The position numbers were made by a program, and so were the translations under genes. From the NCBI GenBank assembly GCA_947489685.1, contig CANLEM010000002.1:62001-126000 (forward strand): a DNA stretch of 64,000 bases, in the 5' to 3' direction. The stretch comes from an uncultured Aquimarina sp. Lineage in GTDB: Bacteria > Bacteroidota > Bacteroidia > Flavobacteriales > Flavobacteriaceae. Positions 45,400 to 55,904 of this stretch are shown in pieces. The notes beneath the pieces were generated by a model. It had not been told where the DNA came from. It saw nothing but the letters and a program-made list of their open reading frames with translations, and ran no database searches. Positions within the stretch are counted from its first letter, which is position 1, and every line of letters begins with the position of its first letter.

Positions 45400-46761
45400 C
45401 TACTTACTAATTGTAATTGTTTTGCCCTCTTTGGTATATTCCTTTTTTAATCCTTCGAGAAGATAATTCAATTTGATTTTATCATCTTTATTGGCAATTG
45501 TTTTTAAACAAGCATATTGTGCAATATTAACAATGTTTGCTCCCGTAATTGTATATTTTCTAGATAATTCATCTAAAGAAACATCGTCGTCCAAATCAAC
45601 ATTTTTGGGTAGTATGGTACGCCAAAGCTTCAAGCGTTCTGGAGCTCCCGGTAATTGAAACTCTATAATGGATTGAAATCTACGCGTAAATGCTGCATCA
45701 ATGTTGGTTTTAAAATTAGAAGCCAAAATAACTAAGCCGGGATGTGCTTCAATACGCTGCAATAAGTATGAAACCTCTTGGTTAGCGTACTTATCATGAG
45801 CATCTCTTACATTGGTTCTTTTTCCAAATATGGCATCTGCCTCATCAAAGAACAGTATCCAATCCTTATTGATGGCTTTATCAAACAAAGATGATAGGTT
45901 TTTCTCTGTTTCTCCTATATATTTTGATATTACCATAGATAGGTCAACACGATATACATCTCTACCCGTGTATTTTCCCAGTAGACTAGCTGTTAGCGTC
46001 TTACCCGTACCAGGAGGACCATAAAACATAACTCTATATCCTGGTTTGATCTTGCTTTTCATATTCCATTTATCCATCAAGATATGATTGTGTTGCAACC
46101 ATATTTCGATTTCCTGAATTTGATGGAGTGTTTTTTCCTGAAGAACAAGATCATCCCACTCTAGCTCTGTACTAATAAGGCTAGCCGGAAAATTTTGACT
46201 TAAGGTTGGTTTTAATATCCTACCTGTGGTCAAAAATGATGAAAACTCCTCATCAATAAACAATTTACCACTCATTTTGGGTTCTCCGTTGGGAACGTTA
46301 TCTATATACAGTATTTGTTCTTTAAACAATCCTGATCCCGAGTTGATATAATCTATCAACATAACTCTCTCTTCAATATGGCTTCCTGCCAAAATATATA
46401 GTGCCGTTTCTCCGGTAGGAATAATTCCTCTATGAAATTTTCCTTTTGTCCCGCCAAAAGCTACAAAATCGCTCCCATCAGGAAAGTAAGATGACACTAT
46501 TTCTTGCAATAATGATGGATTTATATGTGGAGTAAGCGCCAATAATACCAATATAATCTCGACCTCGGATAATTTATTCGTGACAATAAATTGTGCCAAC
46601 GGGGATTTATCCGATGGCAATTGCAATTTGGGTAATTCTACTTTGTCTTTCTTTAGTTCTATACTAAGACGGTATTTTATATATGCTTCTAAATATTGAA
46701 ATAGTATTTCTATCTCTGTTTTATGCGCTTCATTAGTCATTACTATATTTGACATATGCAT
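45400..46761 (-). CDS. eCIS-associated AAA+ ATPase (Afp15-like)
   Basis: A 453-aa protein with a variable N-terminal region (~1-200) and a C-terminal AAA+ domain: Walker A GPPGTGKTLTASLLG, Walker B WILFFDEADAIFGKR, sensor/pore region YANQEVSYLLQRIEAHPGLVILASN and the arginine-finger stretch DAAFTRRFQSIIEF. Such an ATPase is a near-constant gene at the end of extracellular contractile injection system loci and is thought to act in particle assembly. The start may be 46761, 46755 or 46740; all overlap the end of the muramidase gene, so translation is probably coupled. It is the last gene of the eCIS cluster here. Confidence 0.88.
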   Translation of the reverse strand: MHMSNIVMTNEAHKTEIEILFQYLEAYIKYRLSIELKKDKVELPKLQLPSDKSPLAQFIVTNKLSEVEIILVLLALTPHINPSLLQEIVSSYFPDGSDFVAFGGTKGKFHRGIIPTGETALYILAGSHIEERVMLIDYINSGSGLFKEQILYIDNVPNGEPKMSGKLFIDEEFSSFLTTGRILKPTLSQNFPASLISTELEWDDLVLQEKTLHQIQEIEIWLQHNHILMDKWNMKSKIKPGYRVMFYGPPGTGKTLTASLLGKYTGRDVYRVDLSMVISKYIGETEKNLSSLFDKAINKDWILFFDEADAIFGKRTNVRDAHDKYANQEVSYLLQRIEAHPGLVILASNFKTNIDAAFTRRFQSIIEFQLPGAPERLKLWRTILPKNVDLDDDVSLDELSRKYTITGANIVNIAQYACLKTIANKDDKIKLNYLLEGLKKEYTKEGKTITISK

Positions 46762-47575
46762 TTTTCAATTTGATATCGTATTTATTCTTTTTGTATCCCG
46801 GACCATTATATCCTTCTGCAAATTTTGCCCAGTTTTTTTCTTTAATCCAATCAATTAACCTTTTACCTTTAAAAGAAGTTTTTGAGATAAATTTACCAAA
46901 AGCTTTAAGATGCTCTCTTTCATGCTCATACATTTCTGAAACAAAATGATCTATCGATGCGTATCCCAAGTGCTCATAATGAAATCCCATGATCTGAAAT
47001 GATCCCCATGAAGCTGAACTAAATGCCGCATCATGAAACTCTGGTTTATCCGATATTCCTGCAGCTTTCTCTAAGCGATCATATTCTCCTGATCCTCCTT
47101 TATAATGTGTTTTGGTCCATTTTTTATACAATATATCTTTGGTTTTTCCTGAAACATATTGCGACGGTTGTATGCCTCGTTTTTCTAATTGTCTCCAGAA
47201 AATATGACCCTCGAATAAAATTCTTGGCCTCCCGTGTAGTAAAAACCCTTTACCACTGCTTTCTATTTCATTAACGGCTTTAACCATCGCTAATTCTAAT
47301 CCAAACTGTTTGGCAAAATCCTTCACATCTTTTTCTGAAAGAAATTTGTCATTAAAAGCCACTAAATTTTTCTCAGCCTCAATGAGTACAGACCATGTTT
47401 TTAATCCAACGATACCATCAACAACTAAATTATTTTTAAGCTGGAAATCCTTTACAGCGTTATGCGTGTCTTTCCCAAAGAAATTTGAAACAAATACAGT
47501 ATATCCTAATTTGGTAAGAATTTGTTCTAAATGGTGAACATCTTCACCTCGAGATCTATAGCGTATCGTTTTCAT
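46733..47575 (-). CDS. Peptidoglycan-binding N-acetylmuramidase
   Basis: A 280-aa protein with an N-terminal peptidoglycan-binding domain type 1 (~1-63: SRGEDVHHLEQILTKLGY, GKDTHNAVKDFQLKNNLVVDGIVGLKTW) and a C-terminal N-acetylmuramidase domain (DUF3380 type, ~75-275: AVNEIESSGKGFL with the likely catalytic Glu, RPRILFEGHIFWRQLE, ASWGSFQIMGFHYEHLGY, NWAKFAEGYNGPGYKKN). No signal peptide is visible, so export would need cell lysis, a holin or loading in the particle. Within the cluster it could free particles by lysing the producer or cut the target's wall. It lies between the 1361-aa protein and the ATPase, overlapping the latter. Confidence 0.88.
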   Translation of the reverse strand: MKTIRYRSRGEDVHHLEQILTKLGYTVFVSNFFGKDTHNAVKDFQLKNNLVVDGIVGLKTWSVLIEAEKNLVAFNDKFLSEKDVKDFAKQFGLELAMVKAVNEIESSGKGFLLHGRPRILFEGHIFWRQLEKRGIQPSQYVSGKTKDILYKKWTKTHYKGGSGEYDRLEKAAGISDKPEFHDAAFSSASWGSFQIMGFHYEHLGYASIDHFVSEMYEHEREHLKAFGKFISKTSFKGKRLIDWIKEKNWAKFAEGYNGPGYKKNKYDIKLKNAYVKYSND

Positions 47576-47606
47576 ATATTAAAACTTTATCATTACAAAA
47601 TTACTC

Positions 47607-50600
47607 CTAGCCTAAAAATACTTGATCTATTTCTATTTGCATTGGATCTATATCGCACAAACCACCCTCGATAGTTAATGTGACTGTAACTTTGATCCTT
47701 ACGTTTCTTACCCTATAACGGTGTGCAATTTCTTTACCCTCAAAAGAGCTACCGTCTCCAAAATCCCATATAAACTTATAATCTTTATCATCTACATTAC
47801 TTAAGTTTTCTGCAAAAAACGAGAATATTATCGGGAATGCATTTGGTTGAGGACCATCAATAATCGGTCCTTCTGTAATGATCATACCTTCTTCTGCGAA
47901 TCGATTAAACCTGGCCGAAAAGAATGGTTTTTTAACAACGGTAAGCGTATCTGGTACTGGTTTATCATTAACTGTAAACTCAATCGGTTCGTCAAACCTA
48001 GTAAAACCAGAAGATAATGTTAATTGATTAGTACCTATTCGCATCCCATTTGCTCTTCTTACCGCTGCCACTTTTCCTCCTGTAGGAGTTACTACAAAAG
48101 GAACAGGAAGATCACCTTCCATTTCTCCACTAGCGTCTAAGCAAACTCTTGGCGCAATGGTTAAAGACACTTCTTCTTCAACCTCTTCAAAAACAACTCT
48201 AGTGATTTCGGTCACTGGTCCACAAGCTGGATCTTCAACGGTTACATTTACAATTGCAATTCTATCATCGAGGGCCGCTATATCTGTATATTCATGTTTT
48301 TGTGTTAATTCGGAACCTTCAAAAACTGGACTTCCGTCACCAAAATCCCATTTTAGAGCAAAAGGTTCAGGAATGTATTCTCCGGCAACATCAAATGTCA
48401 CGGTAGCTTTTGTTTTATCTTCATTATATTCGATTTTATCCGGATCTACGGTTATGTCAAATTCTGGTGTTCTACCAACTACCAAAGTTGTTCCCGCATC
48501 AAACCCATCTACTGCAAATCTTATGATCTGGCCGTAAGCATCAAACTCTTGTGGGTTAATAGTGATCACACTACCTTGAATATTCAAGCCATTAAACGGA
48601 GCAATCCCCAAGGTAGTAATTTGTCCTCCTGCTGGTTGCAATGTTATCGCATTAATTTTTTCGATACAACCGATCGAATTATCTAATATATTTTTAAGAT
48701 TACTCAAAAACTGTCCTAATTGACCAAAATTTGTAAAGGAAGAATAATCTGCCGTGTCTATATCTGAAAAATCAGGATTACTTAAAACCGGTGGCCTACC
48801 CAAAAGATCGGGCAATGCTACTGCTAAATCTCTACTGCTAGAAGAACTTGCATAAGATCCATTACTTAACGCATAATAAAAAATATGAGTTTGATTACTT
48901 AATCTGGCTACTCTATCTTTAAGTTGAGTAAAGTTTTGAGTTTGCAAACCATCCGTAATAATAATTACTATATCCAAATCTACTGTAAGGGGACTTGGTG
49001 AGGAGATATCATTGGTAAGATATCCTATTGCACTTGCCCAATAATCTGCACTTATTAGAGCAGAATTATCTGTTTTATATTCGCTAATCCAATTGGTAAA
49101 TTGCGATTTTGTTGTTGGTGTAATGGCGGTTTCCGGAATAATTCTAGTAGGTAAAAGATCATCATTAACATTCATATTACAAAGTGTGATCAAGTTTCCT
49201 GAATTTTCTTGATCACTTACAAACACCGTAAGTCCATTTTTAATTTCGGTAATTTCATTACCACTAATTGATCCAGATTCATCAATCAATAATGCTATAT
49301 GCACAGGAATATCACAATCGGCTGGATTTACACAAATTTCGTTTCTATCTAATTCCAGTTCAATCACTATTGGATCTTCAAAAGTGATCGGATCTATAAT
49401 AATCATATTCTCACAAAACTCTGTATTTACCCTTAGTATCGGATTAATTGTATTTGGCGCAGTTTCGGGAAGATTATCGTATTGTCTAACAACTACTCCT
49501 GATGCATTAGGTTCTACTTCTTCAATGGTACCATCACCAAAATCCCATTCGTATCTAGTAATCTCGTCAATATGTGGTCCAGATACTGTATATGTAACTG
49601 TTACTTCGGTTTTAAAAGCATTATCATACACTACCGAAGTGGTAATGATTGGTTCTGGTTTTCGATGAATCGTTATACTAACATCAGAATCTTGATTATT
49701 AATTTCGAACTTTATAGGAGTTCCTATTAATTGTGGGCTCACTAAATTGGGATTAAAAAAAGAATCACCATTACTATCTCTCACTACTCCTCCGTTTAAA
49801 CCAGCTGGAATGTCTGCGGTTACAAAACCATCTCTTGGAGTAACTTTAAACGGAATAGGCTCTGTATCTCTTCCAAAACATAAGGTATCCATAGGTAATT
49901 CTAACATTAATACACTTTCATCACAACACAAATAAGGAACCATAAAATCGGCTATCACCGGCTGAAAAACACTTTCTTCAAATCCAGAAAGCTCTGAAGC
50001 TTCTATTGAAGAGTCGCCTTCACCTATTATTCTTGGGGTATCTTCTAGAAAAACTAAAATGAATGTCCCTCTTGGTGATACTCCTGCTTTGTGTTCTATA
50101 CCATGCCTTCTATTAAGATAATACGAGGTATAATTTTCTCCAGAAATAATTTCGCGACTTGTAACTCCTAGCGCCACAATATTAAAAGATATTGCTTTTT
50201 GGCTTTTTATTTCTTTAAGTTTTTGAATAACCGCTTTGTAGTTTTTTCTTTGATGCCCTTCTATTCTATAAAAGTTCTTATCAATACATAAATCCAACGG
50301 AATTTTGTTATCTAATAAATTGGTATGATAACTTATGTTTGTTCCTTGATGGTTTCGTACCGATTTATCAAAATTCCAAAGTTTTAATAGTGATGCATCC
50401 ACTTTATTATAAAACGGTATAGCTTTACCACCTAACTCTCCACGGATAAGTGATGGGGTAATCTTTATTAATTTATATTCGGGATTATAGTTTTCGAGTT
50501 GCCCAATTACTCTCAACAAAAGGCTATACATCCTTTGTTCTGGGCTATGAATATCATAGCATACACTAAGCTCTGCATTACTGCTTTCCTCATTACAACT

Positions 50601-51692
50601 ATTACAGCGACTGCCGCTTTTTGATGTATGTGCTACTGACTTATAAAAACCATGCCTACACTCATAACAAGTGTTTTCTTTAACTACTTCTCCTAACATT
50701 AGATGTTTTGGAAAATCTCCTAAGTTAGCCGTACAAATTGTAGATGATAACTGAAGTAATAGCCTTTTGATTTCATTGTAAGTATCTATAACATCTTTTA
50801 ATAGATCATAACGATATTGTATATCAATAGGCGTCTCGACACCGATATTAAAAAGTTCATTTATGCGGTTTTCGAGTCTTACTCTAAGCCCTGGAGCTTT
50901 TAAAGTATCTAATATTTTTATAAAACCATCTTTTATATCTTCTATAATTTTCGCATTCTCAAAAGGAGAACTCAAGAGTTCTGCAAGTGCTGAAACGGAT
51001 TGAAAATCATCGACCCCAGGAATTACTTTAGGCAAAAACACTTCGGGCAATTGGTAATATAAATTGCTGAAATTTGGCCTACTTATGGTTTGATCGTGAC
51101 TACTAATAACCGCAGCATTAGCCTTGGTAGTGATTAAGATTTTAAAATTAGCAACAACATCAATACCCTCTCCATCACAACTTAAACTACTACATCTATT
51201 GATATTACGCTCAAAATGTTCAAGATAGATTAACACTACCATATCTTGCAGATCAGGCCCATCTCCTACAGATAATTGAGTAAGCGGAAAGGTTTCACTA
51301 TCTTCTCTTCTAGGAAGGAGTTCATATAGCTCTATTTGCTGATCTCCTTGATAAAAAAATGGAGTGTAATTAGCTTTATCATTATCATACACCCGAAAAT
51401 GCGTATAGGTAATCTGCGGAAAATCGATGATTTTATTTTCTCCTCTATCTTGATATAAATGCAATAAATCTCCATCTGTAGTAATACCAAGTCCTTGAGT
51501 TATTGTTATTGTTCTTGCTGTTGATTTTATATCAAAACCACATACAATTCCTACCCCGCTCAAATTGATTCTTGACAAGCGTATTTGATCATCAAAATGA
51601 TCAACAATTTGGTTAAGATGGTTTTCTGTTAAGAATTGACTCTTTGAAAACCTTCTAAAACCGGGCGATATTTTTGCTAGTTTGGTGATCAT
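47607..51692 (-). CDS. Large eCIS-cluster protein with PKD and VWA domains (1361 aa)
   Basis: No signal peptide. Residues ~1-590 form a scaffold shared with the 1064-aa protein, starting FRRFSKSQFLTENHLNQIVD and SGVGIVCGF and including a zinc-ribbon-like cysteine set (C342, C345, C363, C366). Then come a beta region with YLCCDES, PKD-like domain 1 (~690-770, WDFGDGTIEE), a VWA domain (~796-1010, MIDAS DESGS at 804-808 and ITDG), PKD 2 (~1075-1165, KWDFGDGS) and PKD 3 (~1260-1361, IWDFGDGS). It lies directly downstream of the tape-measure gene. It may be an external or baseplate-linked binding component, a role inferred only from domains and position. Confidence 0.75.
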   Translation of the reverse strand: MITKLAKISPGFRRFSKSQFLTENHLNQIVDHFDDQIRLSRINLSGVGIVCGFDIKSTARTITITQGLGITTDGDLLHLYQDRGENKIIDFPQITYTHFRVYDNDKANYTPFFYQGDQQIELYELLPRREDSETFPLTQLSVGDGPDLQDMVVLIYLEHFERNINRCSSLSCDGEGIDVVANFKILITTKANAAVISSHDQTISRPNFSNLYYQLPEVFLPKVIPGVDDFQSVSALAELLSSPFENAKIIEDIKDGFIKILDTLKAPGLRVRLENRINELFNIGVETPIDIQYRYDLLKDVIDTYNEIKRLLLQLSSTICTANLGDFPKHLMLGEVVKENTCYECRHGFYKSVAHTSKSGSRCNSCNEESSNAELSVCYDIHSPEQRMYSLLLRVIGQLENYNPEYKLIKITPSLIRGELGGKAIPFYNKVDASLLKLWNFDKSVRNHQGTNISYHTNLLDNKIPLDLCIDKNFYRIEGHQRKNYKAVIQKLKEIKSQKAISFNIVALGVTSREIISGENYTSYYLNRRHGIEHKAGVSPRGTFILVFLEDTPRIIGEGDSSIEASELSGFEESVFQPVIADFMVPYLCCDESVLMLELPMDTLCFGRDTEPIPFKVTPRDGFVTADIPAGLNGGVVRDSNGDSFFNPNLVSPQLIGTPIKFEINNQDSDVSITIHRKPEPIITTSVVYDNAFKTEVTVTYTVSGPHIDEITRYEWDFGDGTIEEVEPNASGVVVRQYDNLPETAPNTINPILRVNTEFCENMIIIDPITFEDPIVIELELDRNEICVNPADCDIPVHIALLIDESGSISGNEITEIKNGLTVFVSDQENSGNLITLCNMNVNDDLLPTRIIPETAITPTTKSQFTNWISEYKTDNSALISADYWASAIGYLTNDISSPSPLTVDLDIVIIITDGLQTQNFTQLKDRVARLSNQTHIFYYALSNGSYASSSSSRDLAVALPDLLGRPPVLSNPDFSDIDTADYSSFTNFGQLGQFLSNLKNILDNSIGCIEKINAITLQPAGGQITTLGIAPFNGLNIQGSVITINPQEFDAYGQIIRFAVDGFDAGTTLVVGRTPEFDITVDPDKIEYNEDKTKATVTFDVAGEYIPEPFALKWDFGDGSPVFEGSELTQKHEYTDIAALDDRIAIVNVTVEDPACGPVTEITRVVFEEVEEEVSLTIAPRVCLDASGEMEGDLPVPFVVTPTGGKVAAVRRANGMRIGTNQLTLSSGFTRFDEPIEFTVNDKPVPDTLTVVKKPFFSARFNRFAEEGMIITEGPIIDGPQPNAFPIIFSFFAENLSNVDDKDYKFIWDFGDGSSFEGKEIAHRYRVRNVRIKVTVTLTIEGGLCDIDPMQIEIDQVFLG

Positions 51693-51745
51693 GATTTGTG
51701 TATATTTTATTATATTATTTTATATATCTCTACTGGTTAATAAGC

Positions 51746-53302
51746 TTACCAATCCACAAAAATCAGTTTATCTTTCCATGGTAATTTTATGACACTGATA
51801 TTCCATGGCAGTCTATCCAAAAGAATATCTTGCGTTTTTCTTTCAATAATAATCTTAGGATTATCTCCTTTTAAAATTAGTTTGCCTGGGCGTTGTATAA
51901 ATTCATTGCGCAATAAATCCGGAGAAGCATTTTTGAGTGCTCCCCAATTTTTAAGGGTTGCTTCTAAAAGTTCTTCTGCGTGGTCCTTATGTTCTTTAAA
52001 CAATGTAATATCACGAACAATTGGTTGATGAATTGGGATATTACATAAAAACTTTTCGAAAATCATGAGATGCTCGGGTTGCTCCTGTTTTTGAGTGGCT
52101 ACAAAATGAAGCAAATGTGCAGCTAATTCTTGATCCCTAATATGTTTACTATCGGCATCAAGTAAATTACAATGCTCAAGAAAATATTTTAAATAAGGAT
52201 GTAATAGAATTAATCCTGCATTTGAGATGAAATACGATTCTGCTGTTTCTTCATTAACCTCATTATGATCATCGCTCTTAGCGAGACTATTCCTTTTTTC
52301 AATACTATCCTTATCAACAACTTGATCTTCGTTTATAGATATTGTATTTGACTCATGTTCTTTTTCCTGTATTTGTTCGTCGCTTATAGTTTCTTCATCA
52401 GCCATTCTGATGATACTATCTTCTGAAGGTTCTTTTTGTACAATATCGACATCAGATATTTTTTTGTCTGACTCAGAAGTTTCGGTATCTGCCAACTCCT
52501 GGGCAACACTATTAATTATTGTTGAGAGCCATGAACTGTCTTTATTTATCAATTCTTTCTCTTTTGTAGATGCAATTTCTTTTAAGATTTGATAAAAAGC
52601 CAAGCTATTATTTGTATACAAAAATTGAATTATGGCATCCCATATGATCACACGATCCTGATCGCTTACATGTTTTAAAAATGTAATCAAATCATCTCCA
52701 AATAACATATCAAATTCAATCGAATGGATATTTGACTCATACATTGGGATTAGTATCGATCTCACCACTTCATCCTTAAACTGTTTGATTAATCGTTTTT
52801 TGCTTACAGGATTTTTCAAACTCTCGACAATTGCGTTTTCGAATCCCGTGGTATTAATAATCTCTTCGATTTGATCTGTTTCAAGCAAAAAATTAGTAGT
52901 TTGAGTATCCCACCATGGCGTAGTCCCTTTTTTCAGGAAATAGAAAAATGATTTTAGTTTACTTTTCTCGGTGTTTACAAAAACCTCAGATGTAGCATCC
53001 TCAAAGGTTTCTTGTTCAATTTTTTTTCTAATTTCACGATCAATATTTTTTATAATTTCATCCTGTAATTCTGCATTCGAAAATTGACGATCAAACTTGA
53101 GATCTAAGTCTAGTTTTTCAATCCGAACTATATCAAAGTGATATTCTTTCTCTAAGGCCTCAAAATGGCTTTCTAATTTAGGGAACACATTTTCTTTCAA
53201 AAACACATCAAGATTATCCTTAATCTCATAAGCTTTATCTCTAGAATTCGTATTGATTTCTAGAAACATCTTATTTATGATATGTTTTGTGGTACTACTC
53301 AT
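51746..53302 (-). CDS. Contractile injection system tape-measure-family protein (CIS_TMP)
   Basis: A 518-aa protein with the family start HIINKMFLEINTNSRDKAYE, KLDLDLKF, and LKSFFYFLKKGTTPWWDTQT (the family FLxxGxxPWW motif). After a variable acidic linker (~290-350) the conserved C-terminal part follows: NAGLILLHPYLKYFLEHC, LLHFVATQ, FEKFLCNIPIHQP, LKNWGALKNASPDLLRNEFIQRPGKL and LLDRLPWNISVIKLPWKD. This family is restricted to contractile injection systems and is the clearest proof that the region is an eCIS locus. The family is named for a tape-measure role, setting particle length. Its ATG abuts the stop of the upstream glycosyltransferase. Confidence 0.9.
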   Translation of the reverse strand: MSSTTKHIINKMFLEINTNSRDKAYEIKDNLDVFLKENVFPKLESHFEALEKEYHFDIVRIEKLDLDLKFDRQFSNAELQDEIIKNIDREIRKKIEQETFEDATSEVFVNTEKSKLKSFFYFLKKGTTPWWDTQTTNFLLETDQIEEIINTTGFENAIVESLKNPVSKKRLIKQFKDEVVRSILIPMYESNIHSIEFDMLFGDDLITFLKHVSDQDRVIIWDAIIQFLYTNNSLAFYQILKEIASTKEKELINKDSSWLSTIINSVAQELADTETSESDKKISDVDIVQKEPSEDSIIRMADEETISDEQIQEKEHESNTISINEDQVVDKDSIEKRNSLAKSDDHNEVNEETAESYFISNAGLILLHPYLKYFLEHCNLLDADSKHIRDQELAAHLLHFVATQKQEQPEHLMIFEKFLCNIPIHQPIVRDITLFKEHKDHAEELLEATLKNWGALKNASPDLLRNEFIQRPGKLILKGDNPKIIIERKTQDILLDRLPWNISVIKLPWKDKLIFVDW

Positions 53303-54220
53303 CTAGCAGATATATTTCATATTGGTCATTAAATTTGCAAACTCTCTTGGGTAATTTTTAAACGCATACTCCATAACATCAAGCGATATTTCTTTCATTC
53401 TCTTATAATGCATCAAATGGGTATACCCTGTTTTATCAATATTATTGATATCCGAAGGAGCTACATAAAAGCCGTCATCAAGATTTGATGTGTTTCCTAC
53501 ATATTTTTTGATAATCTTGTCCAGTCTATGATCGCTATTGGTGTACATATAATCATTATAAGTAGCTTTGGTTCTAGGGTAATATTCGTATATCTGATCT
53601 ACCTTGTTGTGCTTTTGAACCGTTTTTAACACATATGTTTGTTCTAAAAACATGGTGAGTTGTGTCATGGTATACTCATCAAAACCCAAATGTTGATTTT
53701 GATATATGGTAGAAAAATACGCATCATAATAATCGTAGATTATACTTCTATCTGTACATCTAAATAATCCCATATTAAGGAATCGTAAGTCTTCATCTGT
53801 ATACTCATAATAAAACTTTACTCCTTTATCCTTAAAATAGTGATATAGACAATAAGGATGAGAGTTTAATCCTTCATCACATTGCACAATGATATCTTTC
53901 TCTTTGATGGGTTTGGTAATAAAAATATCGTAATCCAGATATAGATAATTCGGTACTAAATCAGCCAACATTTTGTATCCTAATATTTTTGCATCAACAA
54001 AAGTTGATACCTCATCCATTTGCCCCAGTTCTGAATATATCACATCATACGGAAGCTCTAATTGGCGAATCAGTTCTTTTCCGTAATAATCTGTTAGTAT
54101 ATGGACTTCGCCATATGTTTTTTTGATCATCAATGCGCTCAAAAACATATAGATGCATGATTCAAATTTGTCATTATTATGATCAAATGGTTTAGTCCAA
54201 AGCAATTGTACTGGCGTCAT
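53303..54220 (-). CDS. Predicted glycosyltransferase (DUF6734-like), third of three
   Basis: A 305-aa protein of GT-A character. It starts with VQLLWTKPFDHNNDKFES, has YLYLDYDIFITKP with a DxD-type metal and nucleotide-sugar site, and GYTHLMHYKRMKEI near the C terminus. The same layout (start, DxD in the middle, GYTHL at the end) is shared by the two upstream genes, so all three are paralogues. Its start overlaps the end of the upstream gene by 29 bases and its stop is adjacent to the tape-measure start, so it is firmly in the eCIS operon. Acceptor unknown. Confidence 0.75.
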   Translation of the reverse strand: MTPVQLLWTKPFDHNNDKFESCIYMFLSALMIKKTYGEVHILTDYYGKELIRQLELPYDVIYSELGQMDEVSTFVDAKILGYKMLADLVPNYLYLDYDIFITKPIKEKDIIVQCDEGLNSHPYCLYHYFKDKGVKFYYEYTDEDLRFLNMGLFRCTDRSIIYDYYDAYFSTIYQNQHLGFDEYTMTQLTMFLEQTYVLKTVQKHNKVDQIYEYYPRTKATYNDYMYTNSDHRLDKIIKKYVGNTSNLDDGFYVAPSDINNIDKTGYTHLMHYKRMKEISLDVMEYAFKNYPREFANLMTNMKYIC

Positions 54221-55856
54221 GAATTTTTATTTTCTTTTTATTATGATTTAGCTTAAACAATTCGATATTAATTACTTTATTCTTATTAGGATACAGTTCA
54301 AAATTAATTTTCTTGTTTTGATGATCAGACTCATCATGCGAATAGCCCTCTGACTCTGTATCGATGCGTTTTTTTTCGTTCACTGTTCTTAACGCATCAT
54401 CGTGCTCTATTACGTCGCTACATAAGTGTCCCGGAGCTTTTAGTTGCTTTACTCCCATTTTTCTGAGTCTCAAGGTAAATTCGGTATCCTCGTATCCATA
54501 ATTCTCTATCTTTAGGTTATACCCTCCAATTTTTTTAAAATCTTCTCTATTCACCATGATACGACCAAAAGACCCGCCGGTACATAAAATAGAAGGACGC
54601 AAGAAAAAATCTTTCTCGCGATGCATTAATGAAAGGCAATAATTAAGATAGCTACTGCTTACAAAATTATCTGCATCGATATTGATCAGATATTCTCCCA
54701 AGGCCAAATAGTGTACTACATTTTTAGGAAGTGAACGATGATAATACTCTGCTGTATAGTTTTTATAATAAATAATTAATCCTTCTTGTACACCTTCGAT
54801 AAACCAATCTTGACTAAATAAAAAATCTTCTAATCCATCGGTCGAGTTGTAATCGATGATATTGATATCAACAGTACCCTCAAAACTTCGAACAATCTCA
54901 AGATTGTGTTTTAAAGTAGTGATCAAGTGATCAAACCTATTCATCACCACAGTACATAAACTAATTTTAATTTTATTTTCTGTAGGTTGTTTTGAAGCAA
55001 CGAGATGACCATATTCTGGAAATTCTTTATGAATATTGCGAATGATTTGTTGTTGTACCGGCTTGGTGTATTTACTTAAAAAAGTGAGATGCGTATATCC
55101 TATATCTTTTGCTTCAGTTTGTATGTCTTTATTTTTAGGAAGTAATACCTGTACATCTGCTTTATGCGATTTTGCAACGCAATACATGAGATATTGATCT
55201 ATCATTCGGGATATATCAATATCAAAAAATCTTTTTTTGTTTGTGCCGCGATTAATTTGAAGGCACTTCAAAAAATCATTAATATAGGCATCCCTTATCG
55301 TTAAATCATTAAATCCAACTATAGCAGTATTATATACTTTATAGTGGGTTCTATTGAGTTCTTCAATATAAAAAGGGCTGTTATCGGCAATCCACTTAAA
55401 ATTTTCGATATGCTCCCACTGTATTTCATTGCCAATAGCCTTTTTTTGATCAAATGAAATATCATCCAAACTTTGTACAATTACATCGGCTTTACAAGAT
55501 TTGATAATATCAACTACAGCTTCTTTTCTTAGCATTACATCCCAATCGATGTGTATAAAAGGCTTGGTTTGCTTTGAAATTGCAAACATTTTTCCTTGGA
55601 TCCACGAGCTACCTTCATAACTTAAAAAAGTAAGCTCTGTAGACAGGTGATCTACATGCAATTTCTCAAAATGCTTTACACTATCTAAGTCGGTTATAAT
55701 TTCTACTTCGAAACCCCATTTCTTTGAATATAATGCAGATAGGTACAGGCAATTGATAGAAGATTGAATTATCTCTTCTAAATCTAAACCTTGTCTATGT
55801 TCTCTCCACCTTTGTTCTAAAGGTGCAGTCCAGAAACTGTACACTATTTTATTCAT
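54192..55856 (-). CDS. Two-domain glycosyltransferase (DUF6734-like plus GT2/GT27-like)
   Basis: A 554-aa fusion. Residues ~1-280 repeat the layout of the neighbouring genes (VYSFWTAPLEQRW, HIDWDVMLRKEA with DxD, GYTHLTFLSKYTKPVQQ). Residues ~300-510 form a second GT-A domain of the GT2 or polypeptide GalNAc-transferase-like type: KISLCTVVMNRFDHLITTLK, IIDYNSTDGLEDFL, YLINIDADNFVS (DxD) and GGYNLKIENYGYEDTEFTLRL (acceptor-site GYED). The tail (~520-554) is polar and lysine-rich. Two catalytic domains in one chain could add two sugars in sequence. It overlaps the next gene by 29 bases. Confidence 0.8.
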   Translation of the reverse strand: MNKIVYSFWTAPLEQRWREHRQGLDLEEIIQSSINCLYLSALYSKKWGFEVEIITDLDSVKHFEKLHVDHLSTELTFLSYEGSSWIQGKMFAISKQTKPFIHIDWDVMLRKEAVVDIIKSCKADVIVQSLDDISFDQKKAIGNEIQWEHIENFKWIADNSPFYIEELNRTHYKVYNTAIVGFNDLTIRDAYINDFLKCLQINRGTNKKRFFDIDISRMIDQYLMYCVAKSHKADVQVLLPKNKDIQTEAKDIGYTHLTFLSKYTKPVQQQIIRNIHKEFPEYGHLVASKQPTENKIKISLCTVVMNRFDHLITTLKHNLEIVRSFEGTVDINIIDYNSTDGLEDFLFSQDWFIEGVQEGLIIYYKNYTAEYYHRSLPKNVVHYLALGEYLINIDADNFVSSSYLNYCLSLMHREKDFFLRPSILCTGGSFGRIMVNREDFKKIGGYNLKIENYGYEDTEFTLRLRKMGVKQLKAPGHLCSDVIEHDDALRTVNEKKRIDTESEGYSHDESDHQNKKINFELYPNKNKVINIELFKLNHNKKKIKIHDASTIALD

Positions 55857-55904
55857 AAATGTTGCACTATATATGTTAATGTAATTATCAATTTATTTTA
55901 AAAT

